This document shows positions 9,386-18,449 of a stretch of DNA of 64,000 nt, in pieces (position 1 is the stretch's first letter; each line of letters begins with the position of its first letter). The notes under the pieces were generated by a model. That model made no database searches. It was not told the origin of the DNA and saw only the letters and a list, made by a program, of their open reading frames with translations. A program made the translations under genes and the position numbers. Source of the stretch: UBA1422 sp963676385 (GTDB lineage: Bacteria; Bacillota; Clostridia; Peptostreptococcales; Anaerovoracaceae); contig CAXXMM010000002.1 of the NCBI GenBank assembly GCA_963676385.2, positions 1 to 64,000 of the forward strand. Reading direction: 5' to 3'.

Positions 9386-10606
9386 ATGAAACCTACTAGT
9401 AAAAAAGACTTAAATATCCCTTGTACCAGTGTTATCGGTTCAGCATATTTTGGAATCAATGTTGTCCTTTGCATTTACAGCCCATTGCTTTCATTGTTTA
9501 TCGCTAAGTACACAGATAGCAATTTTGTAATCGGATTAATGCTGACCTTAGGGTACATTATTTCCGCAATTGTGCAGCCGTATTTTGGGGCTCGAAGCGA
9601 CAACACAAGCAGTCGAATGGGAAGAAGAAAGCCCTATATTTTGGTTGGCATGCCCCTTGCGGCTATCTTTTTCTTCTTAATTCCATATGAGCAGGGTTTT
9701 GCCAGCCTAATTCTTTTTATCGTCATATTTAATGTGATGTTGGGTGTGTACAGGGTCCCAACCATGTCCCTGATGCCTGATCTCATCAAAAAAGAGCAGT
9801 GGAGCAACGCGAATGGCATTATCAATTTTATGGGTGGCATTGGTGCGCTTGTTGCCTATTTTCTTTGCAGCATGTTATACAACAAAGACCCCCATTATCC
9901 GTTTATCGTTGGAGCATTGGTTACGTTGTTGTCCTTTGCACTTATCATGATATTTATTAAAGAAAAGCCCGGCTTGGAGAAGCGACAAGAAAAGAAAAGC
10001 GGAGGAGCCATAAAGGCGTTGGGCGAAATCATCAAAGCTCAGGACAAAAGTGCCTTGTTAATATTGCTTTCTGTCTTTTTCAGATTCTTGGCTTACAGCG
10101 GCATGGAAGCTTTTATTGTCCTTTATGGAATTCATCACCTCGGATTGGCGGGCAGCCAAGGCACCTATGTGTTGGCAATCATGTCTGTTACATTTATTGC
10201 TGTAGCCATTCCAAGCGGAATTGTTGCCACCAAATTTGGAAAAAAGCGGGTGATTACAATTGGATTGGTCATGTTTTTTGCCGCCATGGTTGGTTTTATC
10301 TTTGTTAAAAGTTTCTTGGTCATGGCGCTGATTAGTCCGTTAGGAGGCATCGGCTATGCTTTGATCAATACCAATGTTTATCCGATGCTTTTGGGCACAG
10401 CAGATAAAAGTAAAGTCGGTGCTTATGCAGGGCTTTATTACTTAGCTTTTTCATTGGCGTATATCATTGGACCAACACTATACGGCAAGATTATTGATAT
10501 GGCGGGATACGGAATCCTATTTGTGTTTTCCGCAATCATTGTGGCGTTAGCATTGCTTTGCTTTGTTAAAGTAAAAAAAGATGAGATTACCTCAGTAGAA
10601 GAATAG
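9386..10606 (+). CDS. MFS transporter (SLC45/GPH-like)
   Basis: A 406-residue integral membrane protein with about 12 hydrophobic spans, starting at the ATG preceded by GGAGG. The loop between spans 2 and 3 reads GARSDNTSSRMGRRKPYI, the RMGRR(K/R)P motif of the SLC45/GPH sugar transporter groups. It is first in an operon with an M20 peptidase gene 19 bp downstream and a rpiR gene, so it probably imports the compound that the peptidase-like enzyme hydrolyses. The substrate is not determinable. It ends in TAG, which shows that UAG still serves as a normal stop in this genome. Confidence 0.85.
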   Translation: MKPTSKKDLNIPCTSVIGSAYFGINVVLCIYSPLLSLFIAKYTDSNFVIGLMLTLGYIISAIVQPYFGARSDNTSSRMGRRKPYILVGMPLAAIFFFLIPYEQGFASLILFIVIFNVMLGVYRVPTMSLMPDLIKKEQWSNANGIINFMGGIGALVAYFLCSMLYNKDPHYPFIVGALVTLLSFALIMIFIKEKPGLEKRQEKKSGGAIKALGEIIKAQDKSALLILLSVFFRFLAYSGMEAFIVLYGIHHLGLAGSQGTYVLAIMSVTFIAVAIPSGIVATKFGKKRVITIGLVMFFAAMVGFIFVKSFLVMALISPLGGIGYALINTNVYPMLLGTADKSKVGAYAGLYYLAFSLAYIIGPTLYGKIIDMAGYGILFVFSAIIVALALLCFVKVKKDEITSVEE

Positions 10607-10625
10607 CAGAAAGGAAAGAAAAATA

Positions 10626-11837
10626 ATGAATGCGAAAATGATTGAAAATGTTGAGAAACAAATTTCTGAAGAAGAAGTCATCAAATTGACCAGCGGAATG
10701 GTCGCATTACCCAGTTACCCAGGAGTGAAAAATCAAGAAACCGATGTGGCAAGGTACATTTGTGATTTCTTTAATGAAAATGGAATTCCGGCAGAAGTAA
10801 CCGAAGTGACAGAAGGCAGAAGCAATGTAACAGCCGTGCTGAAGGGTTCCGGAAAGGGTCGATCCCTTCTGCTTACGGGGCACATGGACACTGTTCCACC
10901 TTATGATATGCCAAATCCTTTTTGTGCTCGCAGAGAAGGAGATAAACTATTTGGAAGAGGTGCGGTTGACATGAAGGGCCCGTTGGCCTGCATGATGGAA
11001 ACAATTGTTGCAATAAAAAGATCAGGAACTGTGCTGGACGGCGACCTTATGTTTGCCGGGACGGTAGGGGAAGAAGGAAAAAGTGAAGGTGTCATAGCTC
11101 TTTTAAACGAAGGAATTCATCCGGATGGAGTTGTAGTTGGCGAACCAAGCTTTCTAACGGGTATTGGTGTCGTGCAAAAGGGATTGGAATGGTTTGAAGT
11201 TCATATCAAGGGAAAGGCTTGCCACGGAGCCAAACAGGCTGAAGGTGTGAACGCGATTTCCAAAGCATCAAAATTCATAGAACGGGTGGAAAGCGAACTT
11301 GTTCCGACCTTATCAAAAAGAGTTCACCCTCTCCTAGGCAGCACCGCAACCATGAATTTTGGATTGATTAACGGAGGCACCCAACCTAGCACCGTTGCAG
11401 GGGAATGCATTATCCAGATGGATAGACGGTGGATTCCGGGGGAAAAATATGTCGATGTTGTTCGTGAATATCAGGACATTATTGATGAGCTGCACCGAGA
11501 AGATGAATCGTTCAATGCCACATTAAAAGTCATGGAAGCAAGTGTAATGGATGAAACCCATGTGCATGAACCAATGGAAATCGACCTGAAACATCCGCTG
11601 GTAACAATCACATGTGATGCCATTGAAGAAGTAAGTGGTGAAGAAGCATGCAAACTGGCCTATCCCGGATGGACCGATGCAGGACTGTTCAATACGTGTG
11701 GTGGATTTCCGACAGTGATTTTCGGACCCGGCACAGGAAGTGGGGCACACTGTGCGGATGAAAATATTGAAATATCTCACTTCGTACCTGCCGTAAAAAT
11801 TTACACGCGGATTGCATGCGCGTTTTGTTCAGAGTAG
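10626..11837 (+). CDS. M20 family metallopeptidase / ArgE-DapE-like deacylase
   Basis: A 403-residue zinc hydrolase. The metal ligands are visible in order: TGHMDTVPP (His near 86), GRGAVDMKGP (bridging Asp), GEEGKSEG (catalytic and ligand Glu), a GEPS segment and a C-terminal GSGAHCADEN (His). The dimerisation (lid) domain begins near GLEWFEVHIKGKACHGAK. M20 enzymes of this branch remove acyl groups from amino acids or cleave small peptides. Start by ATG preceded by AGAAAGGAAAG. Co-transcribed with the MFS transporter. The stop is TAG. Confidence 0.85.
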   Translation: MNAKMIENVEKQISEEEVIKLTSGMVALPSYPGVKNQETDVARYICDFFNENGIPAEVTEVTEGRSNVTAVLKGSGKGRSLLLTGHMDTVPPYDMPNPFCARREGDKLFGRGAVDMKGPLACMMETIVAIKRSGTVLDGDLMFAGTVGEEGKSEGVIALLNEGIHPDGVVVGEPSFLTGIGVVQKGLEWFEVHIKGKACHGAKQAEGVNAISKASKFIERVESELVPTLSKRVHPLLGSTATMNFGLINGGTQPSTVAGECIIQMDRRWIPGEKYVDVVREYQDIIDELHREDESFNATLKVMEASVMDETHVHEPMEIDLKHPLVTITCDAIEEVSGEEACKLAYPGWTDAGLFNTCGGFPTVIFGPGTGSGAHCADENIEISHFVPAVKIYTRIACAFCSE

Positions 11838-11939
11838 GAAAAACGACACAATGTATCACAAATTAATAAAAATCCCCATATTTTGGCGTAATCTATGATA
11901 AAATCATAGGGGAACAACCAAAGGCGGGAGGTCGTATTC

Positions 11940-12833
11940 ATGGATACTGCACAGAACAACCAAGATACTTTTTTTAAGCGACTTGAGGAACATCACCAAG
12001 AACTTTCTATGAAGCAAATGCGTTTGGCGGAATATCTCAAGGCGAATTATAAGACTGCTGTATTTTTGAACTGTGTCCCATTGGGAAAAAATGCAGGTGT
12101 CAGTGAAGCCACCGTGATACGGTTGGCACAGACTTTGGGGTATAGTGGATTTACAGAGATGATCAATCATATTAAAAGTTTTGTGCAGGACAAAATGACA
12201 GTATCCGAAAAGTTTGATGGTTATGAGAAATCCACCATGCAACATAGTCCATATGACGTGATCCTGGATACGAATCTGCATTTACTAAAGACCCTTCCAC
12301 GACATATATCCAGTGAACAGGTCAGCAATGTTGTATTTAAGATGATGAAGGCCAATAAGGTGATTGTCTGTGCTTTCGAAGGATTGGCCGGATTAGGGGA
12401 ATTCTTGGTTTATCATCTCAGAGCGGTCGGATGCAAGGCGGAGCTGGTGACGGAGAAGTCAGGTAGATTATTTGATTTCTACAATGATTTTCAGGAGGGG
12501 ACATGCGTCATTGACATCGACTTTGCTCCCTATGCAAAAAACCAGTTGAAAATTACTGAACTTTTTGCCAAAAAAGGCGCTGAATTTTGTATCATCACCG
12601 ATTCGCCCCGTTCACCATTGGCAAAATACGGAAGTGATGTGATTTACATCCCATTTGTCCGGAACTTGATCGACCTTAATATTGAAAGATACCCAGTTGT
12701 TCTTGCAGTATTTGAGGTAATGGTATTTCAGTATGCATACTGCAATTCGGAGAAAACAAAAGAAACCTTGAAATCAATTAGTGAATACAACAAGGTGTTT
12801 GATGTTTTGGAATTTGAAAAAGAACAAGAATAA
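11940..12833 (+). CDS. MurR/RpiR family transcriptional regulator
   Basis: A 297-residue protein preceded by GGGAGG. The N-terminal HTH_6 domain (MKQMRLAEYLKANYKTA...GVSEATVIRLAQTLGYSGFTEM) occupies about residues 20-80. A SIS-type phosphosugar-binding domain follows, here rather degenerate (KVIVCAFEGLAGLGEFLVYHL; FCIITDSPRSPLAKYGSDVI). RpiR regulators respond to phosphorylated sugars or amino sugars, which hints that the MFS/M20 operon upstream handles an amino-sugar or N-acyl compound. It lies about 100 bp after the peptidase gene and is closed by a strong terminator. Confidence 0.88.
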   Translation: MDTAQNNQDTFFKRLEEHHQELSMKQMRLAEYLKANYKTAVFLNCVPLGKNAGVSEATVIRLAQTLGYSGFTEMINHIKSFVQDKMTVSEKFDGYEKSTMQHSPYDVILDTNLHLLKTLPRHISSEQVSNVVFKMMKANKVIVCAFEGLAGLGEFLVYHLRAVGCKAELVTEKSGRLFDFYNDFQEGTCVIDIDFAPYAKNQLKITELFAKKGAEFCIITDSPRSPLAKYGSDVIYIPFVRNLIDLNIERYPVVLAVFEVMVFQYAYCNSEKTKETLKSISEYNKVFDVLEFEKEQE

Positions 12834-12858
12834 AATCGTATAAGGCAATTCTAACAAG

Positions 12859-12890
12859 CAAAATGCCCCTACACTCGTAGGGGCATTTTG
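12859..12890. terminator. Strong hairpin terminator after rpiR-type gene
   Basis: A perfect 14-bp stem (CAAAATGCCCCTAC) with an ACTC loop, ending in ATTTTG. The A/T-flanked stem could terminate in both directions. Confidence 0.85.
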
Positions 12891-13174
12891 AGAAACGAAT
12901 GCATTTTATCAATCTCCACTCTATAAGATCAAGACCCTAAAAAAGAATTTCTTAAAACGATTCAGAGAAGTTCTTTTTTTATAGTTTCCACATGACAAAT
13001 TTATGGGCTTAACTGCAACAAGAATTGCAGTTACTTATATAATTCACCCGATTACTTTTTGACACAGCCCAATGATAAGGTTGTTGATATAGGTACATAA
13101 GTGGTAAAATACTACCATACGGCGTGATTCTGTGTGGTGGTTATTTGTTGTATCATATTTTGTGAGGAAACGGT
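12891..13174. other. Intergenic region before the LuxR-type gene
   Basis: About 280 bp without an ORF. An A-run/T-run inverted repeat (12939-12947 with 12971-12979) may be a weak second terminator. No convincing promoter was identified. Confidence 0.4.
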
Positions 13175-14158
13175 ATGCAATTTTCAGCGGGTTTGAATCT
13201 AATACTTTACATCATTGTCATCATCGCATGTACTTCAACAGCAACCTTGTATATGAGCCGGGCAATTACAAGAGAAGGCGATATATATAAGGTTGTCTCG
13301 TCATTTATGATTGGGTCGCTATTTTACACCATTTTTGAAATGTATTTAACCTTAATGGCCACACAGGACTACAACTTGGAACTGTATTTTATCGTTGTGG
13401 TACTTTCCGATTGCAGTTATTTTGTCATTGTGGCATCTTGGGTGTTGCTTATCATTATAATGACCGGGAACCCATACATCGTCAATTCAAAAAAGTTCGT
13501 TATATTTACTGTAGGTTATGGTCTATTGGTTGAAACGGTGGCCATTATTTATAGGCATGTGCCGGAAGACGGAATCATTCAGGCTTCGGTTTTATCTAAA
13601 GTCGTACTGGCAATCGACTTAATCTTTGATGTCACTGTCTTTATAATCGGCATCATCATGCTGGTGTACGCCATTGGAAAAATGAAGGAAGAAAAGCAAA
13701 GAAAATGGACAGCCTTGTTAAGCGTCATGCTGAGTCTTTATATGCTTTATATTATTTGGTGGGATGTCTGCTCCTGCCTTGATGTACGATATGATGTGAC
13801 CATGTTCCTGAATTTTGATCCGGTACACTTTTTCTATCTTGTCATTTGTGCTATTGTTTTATATCTCATAATCAAAAAGGATGAAATCAGATTAGGCTAT
13901 TACATTGCAAATATTATTGGCTTAAATAAAGAAGAGGTAAGCAGCATTGAAGATGCGGCTAGGAAGTATACTTTAACCATGCGGGAAATAGAGGTGGTTC
14001 AATTGGTTTATGACGGCTGGAGCAACCCGGACATTGCAGAGAAACTTGTCATTAGCGAAAACACAGTCAAGCACCATTTGAACAGCATCTATAAAAAGAC
14101 TCATACCAAAAGTCGTTTTCAGTTAATTCACATCATAAATGAAAAAACTAAACTATAG
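13175..14158 (+). CDS. Membrane-anchored LuxR-family transcriptional regulator
   Basis: A 327-residue protein. Residues 1-230 contain about seven hydrophobic segments, as in 7TM sensor domains. The C-terminal 65 residues are a GerE/LuxR HTH: LTMREIEVVQLVYDGWSNPDIAEKLVISENTVKHHLNSIYKKT contains the classic NPDIA and SENTVKHHLNSIYKK motifs. It is therefore a one-component membrane receptor that binds DNA from the membrane. It lies just upstream of the carboxylesterase lipoprotein gene on the same strand and may regulate it. The ligand is unknown. The ATG is preceded by GAGGAAA. Confidence 0.8.
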   Translation: MQFSAGLNLILYIIVIIACTSTATLYMSRAITREGDIYKVVSSFMIGSLFYTIFEMYLTLMATQDYNLELYFIVVVLSDCSYFVIVASWVLLIIIMTGNPYIVNSKKFVIFTVGYGLLVETVAIIYRHVPEDGIIQASVLSKVVLAIDLIFDVTVFIIGIIMLVYAIGKMKEEKQRKWTALLSVMLSLYMLYIIWWDVCSCLDVRYDVTMFLNFDPVHFFYLVICAIVLYLIIKKDEIRLGYYIANIIGLNKEEVSSIEDAARKYTLTMREIEVVQLVYDGWSNPDIAEKLVISENTVKHHLNSIYKKTHTKSRFQLIHIINEKTKL

Positions 14159-14242
14159 TGCCATAGACAAGACACAATCATAATGAATATAATCATCCCA
14201 ACATAAACCTTTTTGTAGTTGGAAAGAGAAGGAGAAGTTCGG

Positions 14243-15895
14243 ATGAAAAAAATATTATTGGTTTTGGGCGTGCTAAGCGCATTGGTGTTTAGCCTGTGCC
14301 TTGGGGGATGTGGATCCTCCGGGGGCACCTCTGTTGCCGCACCGACAGGTACCTACACAGGACAATCAAATGATGGCATTGTGGAGTTTAAAGGCATCAG
14401 GTATGGGAATTTTGAGCCGTTTCAAGCAGCAACGGACGTGGAGACGACAACTGATGACAACATTGATGCAACAGAATTTAAGGAAAATTGTATCCAGCCA
14501 TACGATGAAGTTGAAGTGGCTTCTCAGGATGAATGTTCGCAAGACTGCTTGTTCTTGAACATTTGGACCAAGGATGTTGATACAACCGACAAACCGGTCA
14601 TTGTGTTTATTCATGGTGGAAGTTACATTTGGGGAGGCACGACAGACCCTTCCTATGATGGACAGTATTTTGTGCGCAACCTGCCTGACGATGAGGATTG
14701 TGTATTTATCACCATAAACTACAGATTGTCATTTATGGGTGGATGTGACATGTCGACCTTGGATGGATATACCGACAAGTATGCTGATGCAACCAATCTT
14801 TCCAAGTTGGATCAGATTCAGGCCCTTAAGTGGGTCAATGAAAATATTGAAGCTTGGGGTGGAGACAAGAATAACGTTACCATTATGGGCCAGTCATCAG
14901 GCGGCGCGGCAGTACATATGCTGGCGGTTGATGAAAGTACACACAAGTACTATCAGAGAGCCATTATAGACAGTGGCCATCAAACCCGGGAATGTGTATC
15001 AGACCAACTTTTTAAAGAGCATTCGAAAAAAATATTTGATGTATTGGGTGTAGATAGTGTGGATGAGTTGGTGGCACTTACCGATAAAGAAATATCCGAT
15101 AAGATGATAGATATTAATGATGCAGTGGATTCGGGAGAAAGACCGGCCGACGGCAACGTCATATCTGAAACTTGGTGGGAAGACTGGGAAAACGGTGCCG
15201 CAAAAGACATCGACCTATTACTGGGATGCACCAATGGGGAAGAGGACTGGCTCTCCGTTGACTGGGATAACAGTATTTCAGAACCCATCACAGACGATAA
15301 GAGCCTATATGAAGAACTAAAGGATCGAGAAGACTCTCATGCCGGGACTTACGGCAGGCTGTTTGCCCTTGATGAAGAAGGCTTTTATGATGCATATCTG
15401 GCAATGGGGGACGATGAAGTTTTGCAGGCCCAGAACCTCTACAATGATTTGAAGACCATGTACCCCATGGAACTTCTGGCAGAGCAGCAGTCGGAATATA
15501 ATGCAAATACTTACATGTATTACTGGGAATACGCCCCGGATATGGATGAGGTTTTGGACTATTCCGGTGATTCGGCCGAAGTTTCCCCTTGGAACAGAGC
15601 CATGCATTGTATGGATTTGTGTTTTGCACTTGGAACGAAGGACGGCTATACAGAACTTACCGGAGATCCTGAAAAAATGTCTGATGATTTGATTGCACAG
15701 ATGCAATCGGCTATCTACAATTTTGCAAGCACCGGAGATCCCAATAATGACCTTATCTCCAATTGGAAGGCCTTCACTGCAGACAAGAAAGATATAATGG
15801 TAGTCGATGCAGATGGCAAGTGGAAGTGTAATAGCGATTACAATTCTGAATCCATTGACAAACTGAGAGAAATAAAACCATATGGCGTGAAATAG
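14243..15895 (+). CDS. Type-B carboxylesterase/para-nitrobenzyl esterase lipoprotein
   Basis: A 550-residue secreted enzyme from the ATG preceded by GAGAAGGAG. The N-terminus is a lipoprotein signal peptide with lipobox LGGC near residue 22, so it should be anchored on the outer face of the membrane. The alpha/beta hydrolase core follows: oxyanion motif FIHGGSY, nucleophile elbow GQSSGGAA, acidic-residue region NGEEDW and catalytic-His segment AMHCMDLCFALG. The length and DCLFLNIW motif are those of type-B carboxylesterases. It cleaves carboxylic esters; the natural substrate is unknown. The mature part is unusually rich in Asp and Glu. Confidence 0.88.
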   Translation: MKKILLVLGVLSALVFSLCLGGCGSSGGTSVAAPTGTYTGQSNDGIVEFKGIRYGNFEPFQAATDVETTTDDNIDATEFKENCIQPYDEVEVASQDECSQDCLFLNIWTKDVDTTDKPVIVFIHGGSYIWGGTTDPSYDGQYFVRNLPDDEDCVFITINYRLSFMGGCDMSTLDGYTDKYADATNLSKLDQIQALKWVNENIEAWGGDKNNVTIMGQSSGGAAVHMLAVDESTHKYYQRAIIDSGHQTRECVSDQLFKEHSKKIFDVLGVDSVDELVALTDKEISDKMIDINDAVDSGERPADGNVISETWWEDWENGAAKDIDLLLGCTNGEEDWLSVDWDNSISEPITDDKSLYEELKDREDSHAGTYGRLFALDEEGFYDAYLAMGDDEVLQAQNLYNDLKTMYPMELLAEQQSEYNANTYMYYWEYAPDMDEVLDYSGDSAEVSPWNRAMHCMDLCFALGTKDGYTELTGDPEKMSDDLIAQMQSAIYNFASTGDPNNDLISNWKAFTADKKDIMVVDADGKWKCNSDYNSESIDKLREIKPYGVK

Positions 15896-15903
15896 CATAC
15901 ATT

Positions 15904-15929
15904 AAAAAAAGCACTTCGGTGCTTTTTTT
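15904..15929 (+). terminator. Terminator after the carboxylesterase gene
   Basis: An 11-bp stem (AAAAAAAGCAC) with a TTCG tetraloop and a 7-T tail. The symmetrical A/T arms could also serve the convergent sigma-54 regulator gene. Confidence 0.9.
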
Positions 15930-15979
15930 AATGGGATGGAAAAGCGCAGAGAACTTTTGCAGCAGAACTGTTTCAGTGG

Positions 15980-17446
15980 CTATGGCCTTGCTAGCTTATG
16001 CTTTCTTATTTTATTCTGCAAATTTTGCCTCGATATTCCGAGACCTGTTGCAGCCTGTGTAACATTCCAACCATTTTCTTCCAGAGTTTTTAGGATAACG
16101 TTTTTCTCGGAAGCTATCAGAAATTCTTGAAGTGTCATAACATTCGCGACACTTTTGGTATTCTCAACATGCAGTGGGTTGGCGTCTGGTCTGAAATCAA
16201 CTGGAAAATGTTCTAGTTTCAAAGTAAGTTCATCTTCATTAACAAAATTCATTGCACTTTCGATTAGATTCTCAAGTTCACGGATATTACCGGGCCAAGA
16301 ATAATGAACCAACATATCCTGAAGATGCATCTCTATTGTATTTATCGAAGTAAAAAAACGGCGATTAAATTGTTCGATGAAATGATTGGAAAGTAGAAGA
16401 ATGTCTTCGCGCCGTTCTCGCAAAGCTGGAATTTGCAGCTTGACTACAGCTAACCGGAATAGCAAATCGGAACGAAGTGTCTCGTTTACAGAAAACAGAT
16501 CTGCATTTGTAGCACTAATAATTCTGCAATTTATAGGTATTTCTTTGCGGCTGCCGATACGACGAATTTTTTTGTCTTGGATAACCCGAAGCAGTTTGGC
16601 CTGCAACGGTAAAGACATAGAATTAACCTCATCTAAGAAAATTGTACCGTTCTCGGCATATTCGAAAAGACCTACAGAATCTAAGGCATCAGTAAATGCT
16701 CCCTTTATAGTTCCAAAGAGCTCGCTTTCTAACAATGATTCTGGGATAGCAGCACAGTTTACTGATACAAACGGTCCTTGGCAATAAGCGCTTTCAAAAT
16801 GGATCCCCTGAGCGAAAAGTTCCTTACCGGTACCGGTCTCGCCAAATATCATGACGTTGGAATCCCTTGAGGCGATACGTTTTGCCATCTCAATGCAGTG
16901 TTTGATTTTATCACTATTTCCAATAATGTCATCAAGATGGTAATAATCACTATTGTGATACTGGTTTTTTTGGGTTGAAGTGTAGAGTTCCCCTAATTGT
17001 TGGGCTGCAATTCGTTGCGTTTCTTTCAATAATTTCGGGGTCGTACCAATCATATATGTGCCTGCATATGAACCGTTGTAAAAAAAAGGATAAATATCTA
17101 AAAGGCAGGTGACGTCAATCCCTTCACTAATATGAAAAGAATATCGGAGATTGTGGTAGGCTTTTTTATTATTCTTTAATTCATCGCAAGTAATCCCGTT
17201 GTTATTTGCATCTTCGGTAGTATAGGGAAAAACATCAGGCACATTTTTCCCTAACATCTCTGAACGCTTTTTTTTATCTACTATTTCTGATTTTCTGTTA
17301 TAAATAATGATTTTTTCGTTTTCGTCCTCTGCACAAACAGTTTCATTGATTTGATCGAGTATGGCAGCATATAGCTCGTTTTTCTTCTTTAATTCGTTGA
17401 TAGTATCTTTAAGGATGTCTATCTCCGGGTTGTTTGATGATATCAC
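15980..17446 (-). CDS. Sigma-54-dependent transcriptional activator (PAS-AAA+-Fis)
   Basis: A 488-residue NtrC-type activator without a receiver domain. Residues of about 20-135 form a PAS-like sensor (AAILDQINETVCAEDENEKIII). The AAA+ domain has Walker A GETGTGKE at 202-209, the sigma-54 contact loop GAFTDA at 249-254 (consensus GAFTGA, so one residue differs), Walker B TIFLDE and the arginine-finger region FRLAVVKLQIPALRERREDI. The C-terminal Fis-type HTH reads NVTQAATGLGISRQNLQNKI. Start is GTG with AGGCGGTGA upstream. It is divergent from mttC-mttB, which has a -24/-12 promoter, so it almost certainly activates methylamine use; the signal sensed by PAS is inferred to be a methylamine. Confidence 0.9.
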   Translation of the reverse strand: MISSNNPEIDILKDTINELKKKNELYAAILDQINETVCAEDENEKIIIYNRKSEIVDKKKRSEMLGKNVPDVFPYTTEDANNNGITCDELKNNKKAYHNLRYSFHISEGIDVTCLLDIYPFFYNGSYAGTYMIGTTPKLLKETQRIAAQQLGELYTSTQKNQYHNSDYYHLDDIIGNSDKIKHCIEMAKRIASRDSNVMIFGETGTGKELFAQGIHFESAYCQGPFVSVNCAAIPESLLESELFGTIKGAFTDALDSVGLFEYAENGTIFLDEVNSMSLPLQAKLLRVIQDKKIRRIGSRKEIPINCRIISATNADLFSVNETLRSDLLFRLAVVKLQIPALRERREDILLLSNHFIEQFNRRFFTSINTIEMHLQDMLVHYSWPGNIRELENLIESAMNFVNEDELTLKLEHFPVDFRPDANPLHVENTKSVANVMTLQEFLIASEKNVILKTLEENGWNVTQAATGLGISRQNLQNKIRKHKLARP

Positions 17447-17567
17447 AAAAAATCACCGCCTATCATTTCACAATAATTTTATAAAGACAAGTATATTCTT
17501 AGGTTGCTAAAATTGTCAACAATATAATCCTAGCCTACTGCAAATAAAAATTTCATGAAATAAATAA

Positions 17568-17608
17568 TTGCGCAACTTCTCGTTATCAAATCATATGTTG
17601 CGTTGCAA
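17568..17608. promoter_or_regulatory. Candidate upstream activator sites (UAS) for the sigma-54 activator
   Basis: Two TTGC...GCAA dyads, TTGCGCAA (17568-17575) and TTGCGTTGCAA (17598-17608), lie 71 to 111 bp upstream of the -24 element, where enhancer sites are normally found. Binding by the divergent activator is inference. Confidence 0.5.
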
Positions 17609-17678
17609 AACGGAAATTAAATGTATAACAATCTAGAAAAATCAACACGCTACAGATTTCAAACAAAGAACTCATTCA

Positions 17679-17694
17679 TGGCATGTAGATTGCA
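17679..17694 (+). promoter_or_regulatory. Sigma-54 (-24/-12) promoter of mttC-mttB
   Basis: TGGCATG, 4 bp, TTGCA matches the TGGCACG-N4-TTGCW consensus at all key GG and GC positions. It lies about 60 bp upstream of mttC, and a divergent sigma-54 activator gene is adjacent. Confidence 0.85.
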
Positions 17695-17754
17695 GTAATA
17701 TTAAATAACGTCTAATTAAACTAATAAACGAATAAATAAAGAAAGGAGGCTATC

Positions 17755-18402
17755 ATGTCAAAAGAAAGTGTAATGAAAAAGGCATTTGACTCAATCGTTG
17801 AATCTGATGAAGACATGGCCCAGGAAGCTCTTGATGAAGGCATTGCGGCAGGGATTCCTGCATTGGAGATGCTCAAGGAAGGATTCAGTAAAGGAATGGA
17901 TGAATTGGGAGAACAGTTTGGCAGAGGAGAAGTATTTTTGCCCGAACTGATTTTTGCTACTGAAGTTATGAAAATAGCCACAAATGCTGTTGATCAGGAG
18001 CTTGAAGGATCAATTGACGGCATACAAAATGGCAAGGGAAAAGTTGTAATCGGAACAGTCGCAGGCGATGTGCATGATATCGGTAAGGGAATTTGTGCAT
18101 CAATGCTTAAGGCATCCGGATTTGATGTGTACGATTTGGGAAGAGAAGTGCCGGCAGACGAATTTATTACAAAGGCTGAAGAGGTTGGCGCTGATATTAT
18201 TGCTTCAAGTGCGCTGCTTACAACCACTATGGGGGTACAGCAGATTCTGGAAGAGAGCCTTAATGAAAAGGGACTCAAAGGAAAGTACAAAACAATGGTA
18301 GGCGGTGCCCCTGTCACCAAGGAATGGGCAGCAAAAATAGGAGCCAACTACGCTAGGGATGCATCGGAATGCTGTGCAGTAGCATCAAAGCTTATAAGAT
18401 GA
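17755..18402 (+). CDS. mttC: Methylamine corrinoid protein (MttC/MtbC family)
   Basis: A 215-residue cobalamin-binding protein preceded by AAAGGAGG. The N-terminal helical cap (B12-binding_2) covers about residues 1-90. The Rossmann-like B12 domain contains the DxHxxG motif in GDVHDIGKG, with the cobalt-ligating His at 107, followed by ASSALLTTTM and VGGAPVTKEWA. It carries the methyl group from the substrate-specific methyltransferase MttB to a second methyltransferase, which is not in this window. It is co-transcribed with mttB 47 bp downstream. Confidence 0.9.
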   Translation: MSKESVMKKAFDSIVESDEDMAQEALDEGIAAGIPALEMLKEGFSKGMDELGEQFGRGEVFLPELIFATEVMKIATNAVDQELEGSIDGIQNGKGKVVIGTVAGDVHDIGKGICASMLKASGFDVYDLGREVPADEFITKAEEVGADIIASSALLTTTMGVQQILEESLNEKGLKGKYKTMVGGAPVTKEWAAKIGANYARDASECCAVASKLIR

Positions 18403-18449
18403 TAACTTTATCATAAGCCGAGGTATAAAAATAAATAAGGAGGGAAAGG

